From NCBI GenBank assembly GCA_017394885.1, contig JAFPWO010000013.1:62001-126000 (forward strand): DNA of 64,000 nt. Reading direction: 5' to 3'. This DNA comes from Lachnospiraceae bacterium (GTDB taxonomy: Bacteria; Bacillota; Clostridia; Lachnospirales; Lachnospiraceae). Positions 50,033-58,424 of the stretch are shown here, one piece after another. The notes below the pieces were generated by a model that searched no databases, was not told where the DNA came from, and saw only the letters and a program-made list of their open reading frames with translations. A program made the position numbers and the translations under genes. How positions within the stretch are numbered: position 1 is the stretch's first letter; each line of letters begins with the position of its first letter.

Positions 50033-50072
50033 AAGAGTTGCCGGGAAAGGTTTCCAGGCAACTCTTATGATA
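50033..50072 (-). promoter_or_regulatory. Extended -10 element and inverted repeat before kptA
   Basis: TGCTATCAT (-10 box TATCAT at 50067-50072, with extended TG) is followed directly by AAGAGTTGCC, 14 nt, GGCAACTCTT (50033-50066), a perfect 10-bp inverted repeat. If transcription starts near 50060 the repeat would cover the start site and could be an operator; if it starts earlier it would be an RNA hairpin. Confidence 0.5.
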
Positions 50073-50131
50073 GCATAAAACTGTGTGATTCGGGAAGGGA
50101 TACGCACAATTATATGTACAGTATTTCCGCT

Positions 50132-50449
50132 TCATCCCTCCGCTTTCTTCGTGCCGGTGGCGACCGCGAATACCACGATCAGTACGATCCCGCACATGGT
50201 CATCACGCGCTTCGTATCGCCGCCCAGGCCGCCCACCATCAGCAGTGCACCCGCGCAGCAGGCCGCGGTCAGAAGCAGCAGGCGTACGACGCGCACCTTC
50301 CACACAAGGGAAATGAGTTTGCCGATCGCCTTCACCATCAGTATGAACGGCGAAGCTGCGAGAGTCACCAGAAAGACAACGATATTGAAGGCGGAGCCGA
50401 TCAGTCCGACCAGAACTAAAATAGCCAGGCATACAAAGAACTCAACCAT
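50132..50449 (-). CDS. Small membrane protein
   Basis: A 105-residue hydrophobic protein with three to four probable membrane helices (VEFFVCLAILVLVGLIGSAF at the start, VVRLLLLTAACCAGALLMVG and MCGIVLIVVFAVA near the end). The ATG at 50449 has GGAGG in the preceding spacer, right after the stop of an 18-residue frame. It ends about 140 nt before kptA on the same strand. I recognise no family. Confidence 0.7.
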   Translation of the reverse strand: MVEFFVCLAILVLVGLIGSAFNIVVFLVTLAASPFILMVKAIGKLISLVWKVRVVRLLLLTAACCAGALLMVGGLGGDTKRVMTMCGIVLIVVFAVATGTKKAEG

Positions 50450-50460
50450 TTTCCGCCTCC

Positions 50461-50517
50461 TTAGCCCTGGAACAGGTCAAACAGATTCAGGGGCTCCGTC
50501 TTTTTTTGACGTTTCAT
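50461..50517 (-). CDS. 18-residue peptide gene with a clamp-motif-like tail
   Basis: The frame MKRQKKTEPLNLFDLFQG begins at 50517 with GGAGGT 6 nt upstream, overlaps the stop of the 46-residue gene as TGATG, and ends 11 nt before the next start. A basic head and the tail LNLFDLF resemble the QL-x-LF signature of peptides that bind the DNA polymerase sliding clamp. It may also serve only for translational coupling. Confidence 0.5.
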   Translation of the reverse strand: MKRQKKTEPLNLFDLFQG

Positions 50518-50657
50518 CAATACCTCCGGACACCTTGTTCCTTGGCACGGTTCTTGTTATAAATCCTTTTGATAAGCGTCAGGATGATAAACACGATGAA
50601 CGAATCCGTGACAAAGAGTCCGTCATGCTTCTCTGTCTTCGGAATAATGATCTGCAT
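50517..50657 (-). CDS. 46-residue single-helix membrane protein
   Basis: ATG at 50657 has GGGAGGT at 5 nt. The protein has a polar start (MQIIIPKTEKHDGLFVTD), one short membrane helix (SFIVFIILTLI) and a basic tail (KRIYNKNRAKEQGVRRY). It heads a three-gene run of small genes. A TATACT -10 box lies about 50 nt upstream, with a poor -35. No family recognised. Confidence 0.6.
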   Translation of the reverse strand: MQIIIPKTEKHDGLFVTDSFIVFIILTLIKRIYNKNRAKEQGVRRY

Positions 50658-50771
50658 CGATGACCTCCCTTCCGTGATGCAACAACTGTTAGTATCAGTA
50701 TATCCATAAACTGGTAAGAATCCATAACGGGTCCGGAAGAATACCCGGGTCTATTGCGCGGCGGCAGCAAA

Positions 50772-51206
50772 TTAAGCGATCGTACTCATGGATTCGATCA
50801 GTTTCAACACGTTGCGGATCGCCCACCGATCTTCTCTTTCCTTCGCCTTCCGCTTTTCCGCGCGATATCGCTTAGTGCCTTTCCTGGGCTTTGATTTATG
50901 CTTCTTCTTCGGCTTTTCCAAGGGGTTCTCGATACGATACTCCACATGTGCAGCCACATATTCAAAGTAGGCTGCGAAGGAGTACAGCTGCACCGACTGG
51001 CGGTGGAATCCACGAATCAGACTATCCTCTTTGCTCCGGTGCGTATTCTTGTGATAGAGGTAAAAGCGTTTTCTGTTCTCACTCGGAATGATCCTCCATT
51101 CCTCCTGCGTCGTTGCTAGTTCCACGGTTCCGTCCTCTTTCCGGAAAGAATAAGTAATACCGTATTCCTGCACCAGCTGCTGAAGAACATCCTCTTCTTT
51201 CTTCAA
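50772..51206 (-). CDS. Basic protein of unknown function
   Basis: A 144-residue soluble protein. The first 100 residues form a mixed alpha/beta domain (EYGITYSFRKEDGTVELATT), the end is strongly basic (about 97-128, KPKKKHKSKPRKGTKRYR) and suggests nucleic-acid binding. The start is a TTG at 51206, 4 nt after AGGAAG. It follows a 31-residue frame by 63 nt. I recognise no family. In an RNA-repair neighbourhood an RNA-binding role is tempting but is inference. Confidence 0.65.
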   Translation of the reverse strand: MKKEEDVLQQLVQEYGITYSFRKEDGTVELATTQEEWRIIPSENRKRFYLYHKNTHRSKEDSLIRGFHRQSVQLYSFAAYFEYVAAHVEYRIENPLEKPKKKHKSKPRKGTKRYRAEKRKAKEREDRWAIRNVLKLIESMSTIA

Positions 51207-51269
51207 TCTTCTTCCTACCGGCGAACACCGGGGGCAGAAGCAATATCCCGCGGCGACCGCATCAGATTC

Positions 51270-51365
51270 CTAGCTGAAAGTATATGTGTTTTCCGCGTTG
51301 ATCTGACGCCTGACCAGACAATTCGGTCCGTGGAAATAGCTTCCGTTTTTGCCTGCAAAATACAT
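51270..51365 (-). CDS. 31-residue peptide gene
   Basis: ATG at 51365 follows GAGAGGAGG at 5 nt, one of the best ribosome sites in the region, and the frame ends in TAG at 51270. The peptide starts MYFAGKNGSYFHGPNCLVRR and is polar and aromatic, with one Cys and no membrane segment. It may be a functional small protein made with the 144-residue protein downstream; no terminator separates them. Confidence 0.6.
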   Translation of the reverse strand: MYFAGKNGSYFHGPNCLVRRQINAENTYTFS

Positions 51366-51469
51366 ACGAACCTCCTCTCTTATGTATGAACAGTAACATT
51401 TGCCAGGCCTTCCTTCAACAGGAAATGCGCCTCCTGCTGATGCCTGCAGCCCTCACCTCCGTCCCCACA

Positions 51470-51506
51470 TAAAATAGAGCGCCTCCCGAACCTCCGGGAA
51501 GCGCTC
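51470..51506 (-). terminator. Terminator of the ABC exporter operon
   Basis: GAGCGC-T-TCCCG pairs with CGGGA-G-GCGCTC around a short loop, followed by TATTTTAT on the minus strand, about 75 nt after the exporter stop. Confidence 0.85.
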
Positions 51507-51582
51507 CATTGCAAGGTAAAGCGGAAACTTTTTCCAAATTCAGAAAAGTTTCCGCCTTAACTGATCGTTTTCTCTTTCGGCG

Positions 51583-53328
51583 TCAGATGCTCCACCCCGC
51601 GCTGGCGCTCTGGAGTTGTATCATACGTCTGAAGATACCGTTTTCCATTGCGAGCAGTTCCTCGGGACTGCCTTCCTCGGCGACCCTGCCGTCAGCAAGG
51701 ACCACGATCTTATCCGCCGCCTCCACGGTACGCATACGGTGGGCGATGACCAGAACGGTCTTTCCCTGAAGAAGCCGCGACAACGCACCCTGGACCTTTG
51801 TTTCGTTCTCCACATCAAGAGAGGCTGTTGCTTCGTCCAGCAGGACGATCGGCGCGTTTTTCAGTAGTGCCCGGGCGATCGAGATGCGCTGGCACTCGCC
51901 GCCAGAGAGCTTCGCGCCGTTTTTACCGATGGGCGTCGCATAGCCCTGCGGCAGTTTTTCTACGAACTCATCGCAGTTCGCTGCTGCAGCCGCCGCCAGT
52001 ACCTCCTCGTCCGTCGCGCCGTGCCTGCCGAGGCGGATATTCTCCATCACCGTATCGTCAAAGAGAACGACGTCCTGGAAGACCATGGAATAGTCCGTGA
52101 GCAGCACCTCGGGATCGACCGAGCTGATATCGATGCCGCCGACTTTGATGCTGCCCTCGCTGATGTCCCACAGCCTGGCGGCCAGTTTTGCGCAGGTACT
52201 CTTACCGGAGCCGGACGGGCCGACCAGGGCCGTTACCTCGCCCTCTCTGGCCGTAAAGCTGACGCCCTTCAGCACCTGTTCGTCCTGCCGGTATTCGAAG
52301 CCGACGTTCTCAAATACGATATCATGCCCGGCCGGGGCGAATGTCTCGCTGCCTTCCGCCGTCTTCGTGTCGTGGATCTCCATCAGGCGGCCCGCGGAGA
52401 TCTGAGACATGAACATCTCCGCGATCAGGGCCAGCGCCTGGTCGAACGGTGCGTAGATTCGCGTGATCACCATCAGGAAGGCAAAGAGCGGCATGAATTC
52501 GATCTTCCCGGCAAGGATCAGCTTTGCACCGGTGAGGATCGTGGTCGCAACGCCGAGGCGCATGATCACGCTGGCCGCATTGACGAATATGCCTGTGGAC
52601 AGCTCGCCCATACGCATCGCTTTTTCCAAATGATCGATCTTGCCGTTCAGGGTTTCCAGGAAGTGGTCCTCCTGATTGGTCGCACGGATCTCCCGGATAT
52701 TCTCCAGCGTTTCCTGGATCCCGTCGGCCACCTGTACGCCGGCCGCCTTGGTGAGCTCGGACTGACGTTTGGCGAGCTTCCGGCTCCCGAAAAGCAGGGC
52801 AAAGGCCACCGGGACGCCCCAGAGGCAAGCCAGCGCCATCCGCCAGTCATAGAGGAAGACGAAGACCGCGATGATCGCGGTGGAAATATAAGAGCCGTAC
52901 AGATAGCCCAGGCAATGGGACCAGACGTGCTCCAGGCGGTTCACGTCGCCCATGATCGTTTCCGTAAGATCCGCGATGTCCCGTTTGCCGAAGTAGCCGA
53001 GCGGGAGCTTCCGGAGGCGCTCCGCCAGGCCGATGCGTACGGCCCTCACTTCTCCGTAGACGAGGCCGTAGGTCGCCGTGTACTGCTGCAGATGGGTCAC
53101 AAGAGACAGAATGACAAAACCCAGAACGAGCAGGAGGAAGACCCAGGCCTTCGGGAGAGGCGCCCCATCCGTCAGCGTATCCATATATTTGCTCATCAGG
53201 AGGTAAAGGATGCCCATGCCGCCCATGACGATCAGGTTCACGACGACCGTCCAGAAGGTTCCCTTTTTGGTGTTTTTGATGCCCTGATCCGTCAGGGCGT
53301 ATTTGCGCTGAAATTCTTTTCCGAACAT
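51583..53328 (-). CDS. ABC exporter half-transporter, membrane plus ATPase
   Basis: A 581-residue protein with six membrane helices (1-320) and an ATPase domain (about 335-570): Walker A GPSGSGKST, signature LSGGECQRIS, Walker B IVLLDEATASLD and the switch AHRM. It starts immediately after the preceding half-transporter gene and the two should pair into a heterodimeric exporter of the multidrug/lipid/siderophore type. The partner gene is frameshifted, which may leave this half without its normal partner. Confidence 0.92.
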   Translation of the reverse strand: MFGKEFQRKYALTDQGIKNTKKGTFWTVVVNLIVMGGMGILYLLMSKYMDTLTDGAPLPKAWVFLLLVLGFVILSLVTHLQQYTATYGLVYGEVRAVRIGLAERLRKLPLGYFGKRDIADLTETIMGDVNRLEHVWSHCLGYLYGSYISTAIIAVFVFLYDWRMALACLWGVPVAFALLFGSRKLAKRQSELTKAAGVQVADGIQETLENIREIRATNQEDHFLETLNGKIDHLEKAMRMGELSTGIFVNAASVIMRLGVATTILTGAKLILAGKIEFMPLFAFLMVITRIYAPFDQALALIAEMFMSQISAGRLMEIHDTKTAEGSETFAPAGHDIVFENVGFEYRQDEQVLKGVSFTAREGEVTALVGPSGSGKSTCAKLAARLWDISEGSIKVGGIDISSVDPEVLLTDYSMVFQDVVLFDDTVMENIRLGRHGATDEEVLAAAAAANCDEFVEKLPQGYATPIGKNGAKLSGGECQRISIARALLKNAPIVLLDEATASLDVENETKVQGALSRLLQGKTVLVIAHRMRTVEAADKIVVLADGRVAEEGSPEELLAMENGIFRRMIQLQSASAGWSI

Positions 53329-53329
53329 G

Positions 53330-55131
53330 TTACCGCACCTCCTCTCCTGCCGTGATCCGCCATTGCACGGCCTTGTTGTAATCCTCCCACATCCGGGAAT
53401 ACAGGCCGCCGGCCTGTACCAGCTCCGCGTGGGTCCCCTCTTCTTCTACACGGCCGCCGTCCAGTACGATGATCCTGTCTGCCCCGATAACGGTCGATAA
53501 GCGGTGCGCGATCATAATGACGGTGCGATCTTTTGTCAGCACGGCAAATGCCTTCTGGATCAGGGCTTCGTTCTCCGGGTCCGCAAAGGCGGTGGCCTCA
53601 TCCAGTACCACAATCGGCGCATCCTTCAGGATCGCCCTGGCCAGCGCCACGCGCTGCTGCTCGCCGCCGGAAAGGTAAGTACCTTCCGTACCGATGACCG
53701 TATCCATCCCGTCCGGGAGCTTGGTTAAAATATCATCGCACTGGGCGGCGGAAAGCGCGGCCTGCACTTCTTCGCGCGTGGCATCCGGCCTGGCTGCCCG
53801 TACATTTTCCAGGATGCTTGCCTTGAACAGCCGGTCGTTCTGGAAAACAAAGGCCACCTGGTCCATCAGGACGTGCGGATCGGTCTCGCGGACGTCCACG
53901 CCGCCGACTTCCACGGATCCGGAAGAAACATCCCAGAATCGCGGGATCAGGCTGGCTGCGGTCGTCTTGCCGCCTCCCGAAGGACCGACCAATGCCGCCG
54001 TCTGTCCGGGTGCGACCCTGAATGAAACATGGTCCAGCGCCGGAATGTCTGCGCCTTCATAGGTAAAGCTCACATCCTTAAATTCCACACTGTTATCCTT
54101 CGGCGCCTGCGGCGTCTTAGTGACCGTGAGCGTCGGTGCATTCATGACCTGGGCGATGCGGGCCAGCGCCGTGCTCGCCAGCATCATGCCGGCTACGGCA
54201 AACATGATCTTGGCCAGCGCCGTGGAAATGATCGCGGAGAACACCGCGTAGAAGGCAAAATTCGTCACGAAGCCCGCGAAGTTTCCGGACTTTATGGCGC
54301 CCGGTGCAAGAAGCAGCGCCACGGGGACCAGGAAGATAAAACGCCCTCCGTACAGGTCAGATTGACAGCCTGCGGCATGCGGCAGACATCCCCCTGGTAA
54401 TGTTCCGCCTTTGCGCTGTAATCTTCAATAGCCTGCTTGAAAGCCCGGAACGAATAGACGGTCTGCTGAAACACTTTGACTACCGGGATCCCCCGAACGT
54501 ACTCGGTCCCGGCTTTGCTCATTACATCCTGCGCCGTCTGGTATTCCATCATGAGCTTCGCATTTTTTCCGCCCATCATGATGAACATCGTCACACCGGA
54601 CACCACGGCCGCCAGCAGGCAGGCCGCGCCCATCCGCCAGTCAAAGACAAACATCAGGATGACCATGGCGATCACCATGGCGATGCTCCCTACGATATCC
54701 GCAAGGTTGTGCGCGAGCAGAGTCTCTGTCTCGGAGGCAGCCCCGTCCAGACGGTTGCGGATGAAGCCCGAGGCGTTGGCATCGAAGAAGCCGAGCGGCG
54801 TCTTCATCAGATGCGCCATGCCCTGCTTGCGGATATTGGATGCCGTGCGGAAGGCCGCGAGATGCGTGCACATCAGCGCCGCAAAATAGACCGCGATCCC
54901 GGCTACGGCAAAGGCGAAAGCCATCCAGCCGTACCGGGCGACGCCGGCAGCTTCAGTCCAGTTCGGGGCAACGGCGATCAGGTCCCGCGCCACCAGCCAG
55001 ATGCAGATATACGGCGCCATCCCGAGGATCATGGCGACTGCGGACAGTCCCAGCCCCAGAAATGTCAGCCCCTTGTAATTGCCGGCATATCCGAGCAGGA
55101 CCGCTACATCGCTTTGTTTCTTTTCTTTCAT
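53330..55131 (-). pseudogene. ABC exporter half-transporter, frameshifted
   Basis: Two frames together encode one normal half-transporter. The first (from 55131, GGAGG before ATG) gives the membrane part up to NLTCTEG; then the frame breaks near 54340-54352, within GAGGGCGTTTT. The second frame continues with FIFLVPVALLLAPGA and includes Walker A GPSGGGKTT, signature LSGGEQQRV and Walker B VVLDEATAFAD, ending at 53330. A single missing base would restore the protein. Either the gene is recently broken or this is a sequence error. It is the partner of the gene at 51583. Confidence 0.85.
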
Positions 55132-55199
55132 CTGTCAGCCTCCTTTTCAGCAGTCAATAACAGGTACATCATCCTTCCTCCTTTTTACTGCGGTTTTTA

Positions 55200-55216
55200 G
55201 TTAGTCATCGCTAACC
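55200..55216. promoter_or_regulatory. Operator-like palindrome before the ABC exporter operon
   Basis: GTTAG-TCATC-GCTAAC, 16 bp plus one C, has the same arms and spacing as the palindrome at 58282-58299. It lies about 70 nt before the exporter start. A TetR-type repressor is a likely reader, encoded elsewhere. Confidence 0.6.
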
Positions 55217-55261
55217 ATCAGGTCTTTTAAAAGCTCCGCATAAAGCGAAGCGGAATATATC

Positions 55262-55870
55262 TCATTGCTTTCTGATGCAGAAATCACAGCGGTCGGCTCC
55301 CTTGCCAAGGGTCCCCGTCCGTTCAAACTGAAGGCCGGACAGGTTTCCGTAGCAGCGGTCATCATTTTCGCAAAAGATTCTTGTCAGCTCCGGGCAGCCC
55401 AGTTCAGTGAAATACCGGCAGTACGGGCAGGCCGTAACATCCATCCGGTATTCGCCTTTCTTTTTCGGATAGAACACGTTCTGAAAGCCGTTGCCCGGTC
55501 CGAACACTTTTTTGACCAGCGGATTCCAGATTGCAACGAACAGGCCCGGCATCCCCGGGAGCTTCAACATTTTCTGAAGCTTCTTTGCCACCTCTGCACA
55601 GCCCTTTACAGCGGCGTCCTCGATGATCCGGTACGCGTTCTCCTGACCTACTGCATCCTTCACCGTCATATAAACTGCCGCAGAAGGAAAGATCCTGCTG
55701 TCCGTATGGATATGGACTCCTTTCGGGAGCGAACAGTAACGGGTCATATACCCGTCAAGCTTTGCCGTCGCCTCCCGCCACAGGGCTTCGCTCTGCGTTT
55801 TGGGCAGGCCTTTGTCCATCTCCGCCTTGATAACGGCTTTCTTTTTCATGATCTTCTCTGCCGTTTTCAT
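55262..55870 (-). CDS. L-2-amino-thiazoline-4-carboxylate hydrolase family protein
   Basis: A 202-residue protein of the ATC hydrolase-like family, which is often encoded with regulators and MBL enzymes in Firmicutes. The Cys-rich C-terminal half (ACPYCRYFTELGCPELTRIFC, then RCDFCIRKQ) has the typical metal-ligand-like pattern. The founding member opens the thiazoline ring to give N-carbamoyl- or free cysteine, but most members are untested. The start overlaps the stop of the upstream gene by 4 nt. Confidence 0.75.
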   Translation of the reverse strand: MKTAEKIMKKKAVIKAEMDKGLPKTQSEALWREATAKLDGYMTRYCSLPKGVHIHTDSRIFPSAAVYMTVKDAVGQENAYRIIEDAAVKGCAEVAKKLQKMLKLPGMPGLFVAIWNPLVKKVFGPGNGFQNVFYPKKKGEYRMDVTACPYCRYFTELGCPELTRIFCENDDRCYGNLSGLQFERTGTLGKGADRCDFCIRKQ

Positions 55871-56529
55871 AATCGACCTCCGATCAGGCAGGCGGTCCCT
55901 GCCATCAGTGCTGCAACAAAGGGGAACAGAATGATACGGGTCAATTGCTCTTTCCGGTTGAAGCCGAACTGATGATAGCCGGCGCAGCCTTCCGTTTCCG
56001 GGTAATAGTACTGAAAAAAATGCGATCTCGTGAGGAGCAGCCAGTCCAGACAGATGATGTCAAACGCCTTCCACAGGTAGAGCATGACGATGAAACGTAG
56101 GAAGAACTGCCAAAAGGAAAAGCCTCTTTTGAGTATATCTTTACGGTCCCTGTTTCCGGACTTTCGGAACACTTTATCGATCAGCCGCATGTGGGACGGG
56201 CGGTTCAGATCAAAGAACTTCCCGAGCTTTGTAAAAGGACCCATGAACAGGTTCTGTACAAAGTCCTGCAGCTCGGAAACCGGCGGCTGATCCGGCAGCG
56301 CCGTATAGAGTGCGAAGATCAGAAGGCCGCCGTAGATCGCCTTCGCGTGGCTGTTTTTGCTTCCGCCGTAGTCCGGCAGGTCCGGGAGATAGTTCTGATA
56401 GTTCTTCTGTGTCTGCTCCCAGATCCTATTTGCTTCAGTCTCTCCATAGCGGTCTTTCAGCCAGTCCCGGGCCGGTTTTCCGTAAGGAAGCTGCTTAATC
56501 GTCATATGACGGACTCTTCTGCATTTCAT
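55867..56529 (-). CDS. Protein of unknown function with C-terminal membrane segments
   Basis: A 220-residue protein. The first half (LPDYGGSKNSHAKAIYGGLL near residue 50) resembles the N-terminal half of ATC hydrolase-like proteins; the second half has two hydrophobic stretches (FFLRFIVMLYLWKAFDIICL and ILFPFVAALMAGTACLIGG). GGAGG lies 7 nt before the ATG at 56529. It overlaps both neighbours by 4 nt, so it belongs to the same coupled four-gene operon and probably to the same pathway. Confidence 0.65.
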   Translation of the reverse strand: MKCRRVRHMTIKQLPYGKPARDWLKDRYGETEANRIWEQTQKNYQNYLPDLPDYGGSKNSHAKAIYGGLLIFALYTALPDQPPVSELQDFVQNLFMGPFTKLGKFFDLNRPSHMRLIDKVFRKSGNRDRKDILKRGFSFWQFFLRFIVMLYLWKAFDIICLDWLLLTRSHFFQYYYPETEGCAGYHQFGFNRKEQLTRIILFPFVAALMAGTACLIGGRL

Positions 56530-57260
56530 GCCGGCTCCTCCGTCTTATCCTGCTCCTGCATGGCCTGAAGGACGAGCTTTCTGCCGCCCAGGAACATCAC
56601 GATCCAGCCGAAGCTCTCAAAGCCGGACACAAAATCGTTGAAGGGCCAGGGAATCAGCAGTTCCAGCAGATACCCGATCCCGGCGACGATGAGCGGAGCA
56701 GCCAGGATCCACACTTTCTTCAGTTTAAAGCTTCCTTTCCAGATCAACGCGATCCAGCTGAACAGGATCGAAAGCTCAAAGGCAAAGAACGTGGCCCAGT
56801 AAGGCACGATCTGGACCATATATGAGCGGTTCCACATGTTCACCGCAAGCTCCGTATTGCCGCCGGCAGCTTCATAGAGCAGATTGAAATTGTAGATCAG
56901 TGTCCCGCATTCCAGATGGAAGTACAGGAAGCACATGACACCCAGGATCAATCCGATAATATAGACTTTCAGAAGCCGGCGTTCCCCTTTACTTTTACAG
57001 TCGGGAAGCAGCGTCTGCAAAAAGGCCGCAAACGGCAGCGCCGCGACGGAATAGCAGGCAGTACCGAGCAGGCCGCCGATATTGGATACCGCGATCCGCC
57101 AGTCGGCGATCGTAAGCCAGCCCGAAGAGATCATTCCGCTGATGGCATAACTGTCCTTCGGTTCGATCCCCATGCAATAGTCGCCGATCATCGCCAGCAG
57201 CATGCCGGGGATGATCCAGAGCATCCGTCGGTATACTTTTTTCAACTGATCTGTCGTCAA
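56526..57260 (-). CDS. DUF6796-like multi-pass membrane protein
   Basis: A 244-residue protein with seven probable helices. An early GDYCMGI with an acidic residue in the first helix, a conserved FHLECGTLIYNFN in the middle and IPWPFNDFVSGFESFGW at the end are like the DUF6796 family of Clostridia, whose role is unknown. It overlaps the MBL-fold gene upstream and the next gene downstream by 4 nt each. Confidence 0.65.
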   Translation of the reverse strand: MTTDQLKKVYRRMLWIIPGMLLAMIGDYCMGIEPKDSYAISGMISSGWLTIADWRIAVSNIGGLLGTACYSVAALPFAAFLQTLLPDCKSKGERRLLKVYIIGLILGVMCFLYFHLECGTLIYNFNLLYEAAGGNTELAVNMWNRSYMVQIVPYWATFFAFELSILFSWIALIWKGSFKLKKVWILAAPLIVAGIGYLLELLIPWPFNDFVSGFESFGWIVMFLGGRKLVLQAMQEQDKTEEPA

Positions 57261-58162
57261 GGAGCGCCTCCCTTTCTTCCGTTTTGCCAGGCAGAGCCAT
57301 CGGTTCTTACCTTGGCAAGCGGTGTGTTTCTCGCACTCTCTTCGGTATCGTCATCTTCCACATAGCCGTCATATGGGGCGGCCGGATCGGTGTATTTCTT
57401 CGCAAACGGCTTGCAGAGCTCTTCTCTGTGGAGGAAAGCGAAATCGAGATCGTCTGTCCATCCGGTGTGACCGGTGATGATCTTTATGGGCCGCTTTCTC
57501 GCACGGAGATTCTGTTCCAGTTTTTCCAGCGACCGGACGGCCAGCTTGTTGTCTTCCGCTAAGGTGGACAGGAAACTGTAGCCGCCGTCAGCGCCGAACC
57601 AGATCGAATCCCCGGTGAACAGATACTCGTCGTCAATGAGATAGACCATATGCCCCCAGGTGTGGCCGGGAACCAGAATACATTCAACTTTGATATCGCC
57701 GACGGTGACGATCTCTCCGTCTTTCAGAAGGATCTTCCGGTTATCCATCCTGACCAGCGGAAGCTTATACAGCCCGTAAATGACCTTCCTTCGTGCCTCT
57801 CCGGTCAGGTACCTGTTCTCGATCTCACCAATATATACCGTCGCGTCTTTGAACAGCAGCTCGCTGTCCCGCTCCAGCGCACCGACGTGATCGGTGTCCT
57901 GGTGCGTGATGAAGATCTGCTGAATGGAAGCCGGATCAATGTCCAGCCAGCCCATCTTCTCTCTCAGCCTTTCATAGTTGTAACCCGCGTCGATCATGAT
58001 CGTGGTGCCGTTCTTCGTGTAGAAGAAAATGTTGGCGATCCACTCCCGCACACAGGTGACCCGCTCGTCGATCCGGCCAGTATTGAGAGGCTTGAAGATC
58101 GCCTTGCCGCGAAACAGTTTGCTCATCGACTTCTTCTGGTTTTCCGAATCTTTCCGTGCCAT
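57257..58162 (-). CDS. MBL-fold metallo-hydrolase
   Basis: A 301-residue metallo-beta-lactamase-fold enzyme. ITHQDTDHVGA (about 85-95) is the H-x-D-x-DH variant of the metal motif, VPGHTWGHMVYLID gives the next His, and FTGDSIWF the bridging Asp; TGHTGWTDD supplies the last His. Members hydrolyse thioesters, lactones or phosphodiesters. It is the first gene of the operon controlled by the palindrome at 58282. Confidence 0.88.
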   Translation of the reverse strand: MARKDSENQKKSMSKLFRGKAIFKPLNTGRIDERVTCVREWIANIFFYTKNGTTIMIDAGYNYERLREKMGWLDIDPASIQQIFITHQDTDHVGALERDSELLFKDATVYIGEIENRYLTGEARRKVIYGLYKLPLVRMDNRKILLKDGEIVTVGDIKVECILVPGHTWGHMVYLIDDEYLFTGDSIWFGADGGYSFLSTLAEDNKLAVRSLEKLEQNLRARKRPIKIITGHTGWTDDLDFAFLHREELCKPFAKKYTDPAAPYDGYVEDDDTEESARNTPLAKVRTDGSAWQNGRKGGAP

Positions 58163-58181
58163 ATGATTCGCTCCTTACCTG

Positions 58182-58238
58182 TCATTTCAGGATCCGGCTC
58201 ATGATTCCGGACAGGATCGCGCTTACGATCGCAAACAT
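58182..58238 (-). CDS. Possible 18-residue membrane peptide in the MBL operon leader
   Basis: The frame MFAIVSAILSGIMSRILK starts at 58238 and ends 20 nt before the MBL gene. It is amphipathic and would insert in a membrane. The ribosome site is poor, so it may be chance. Confidence 0.3.
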   Translation of the reverse strand: MFAIVSAILSGIMSRILK

Positions 58239-58281
58239 CTGCCAGAAACCATCTAAAAGATGGACCTCCAGCGCCGCTTAA

Positions 58282-58335
58282 GGTTAGCAACTGCTAACCA
58301 TTTGCTATTATATTCACTTTCGATCAAAATCTCAA
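58282..58335 (-). promoter_or_regulatory. Promoter and operator of the MBL/ATC-hydrolase operon
   Basis: TTGAGA (58330-58335), 17 bp, TATAAT (58307-58312), followed at once by the palindrome GGTTAGC-AACT-GCTAACC (58282-58299). The site covers the predicted transcription start, as expected for a repressor. Confidence 0.8.
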
Positions 58336-58424
58336 TGCTTTTTCGGGAAAATGTGCAGATTTCTGCGAAGATTTTTCAGGTATTACATTATATCAAATAC
58401 CATTGCCGGGATTCCCTCTGTATG

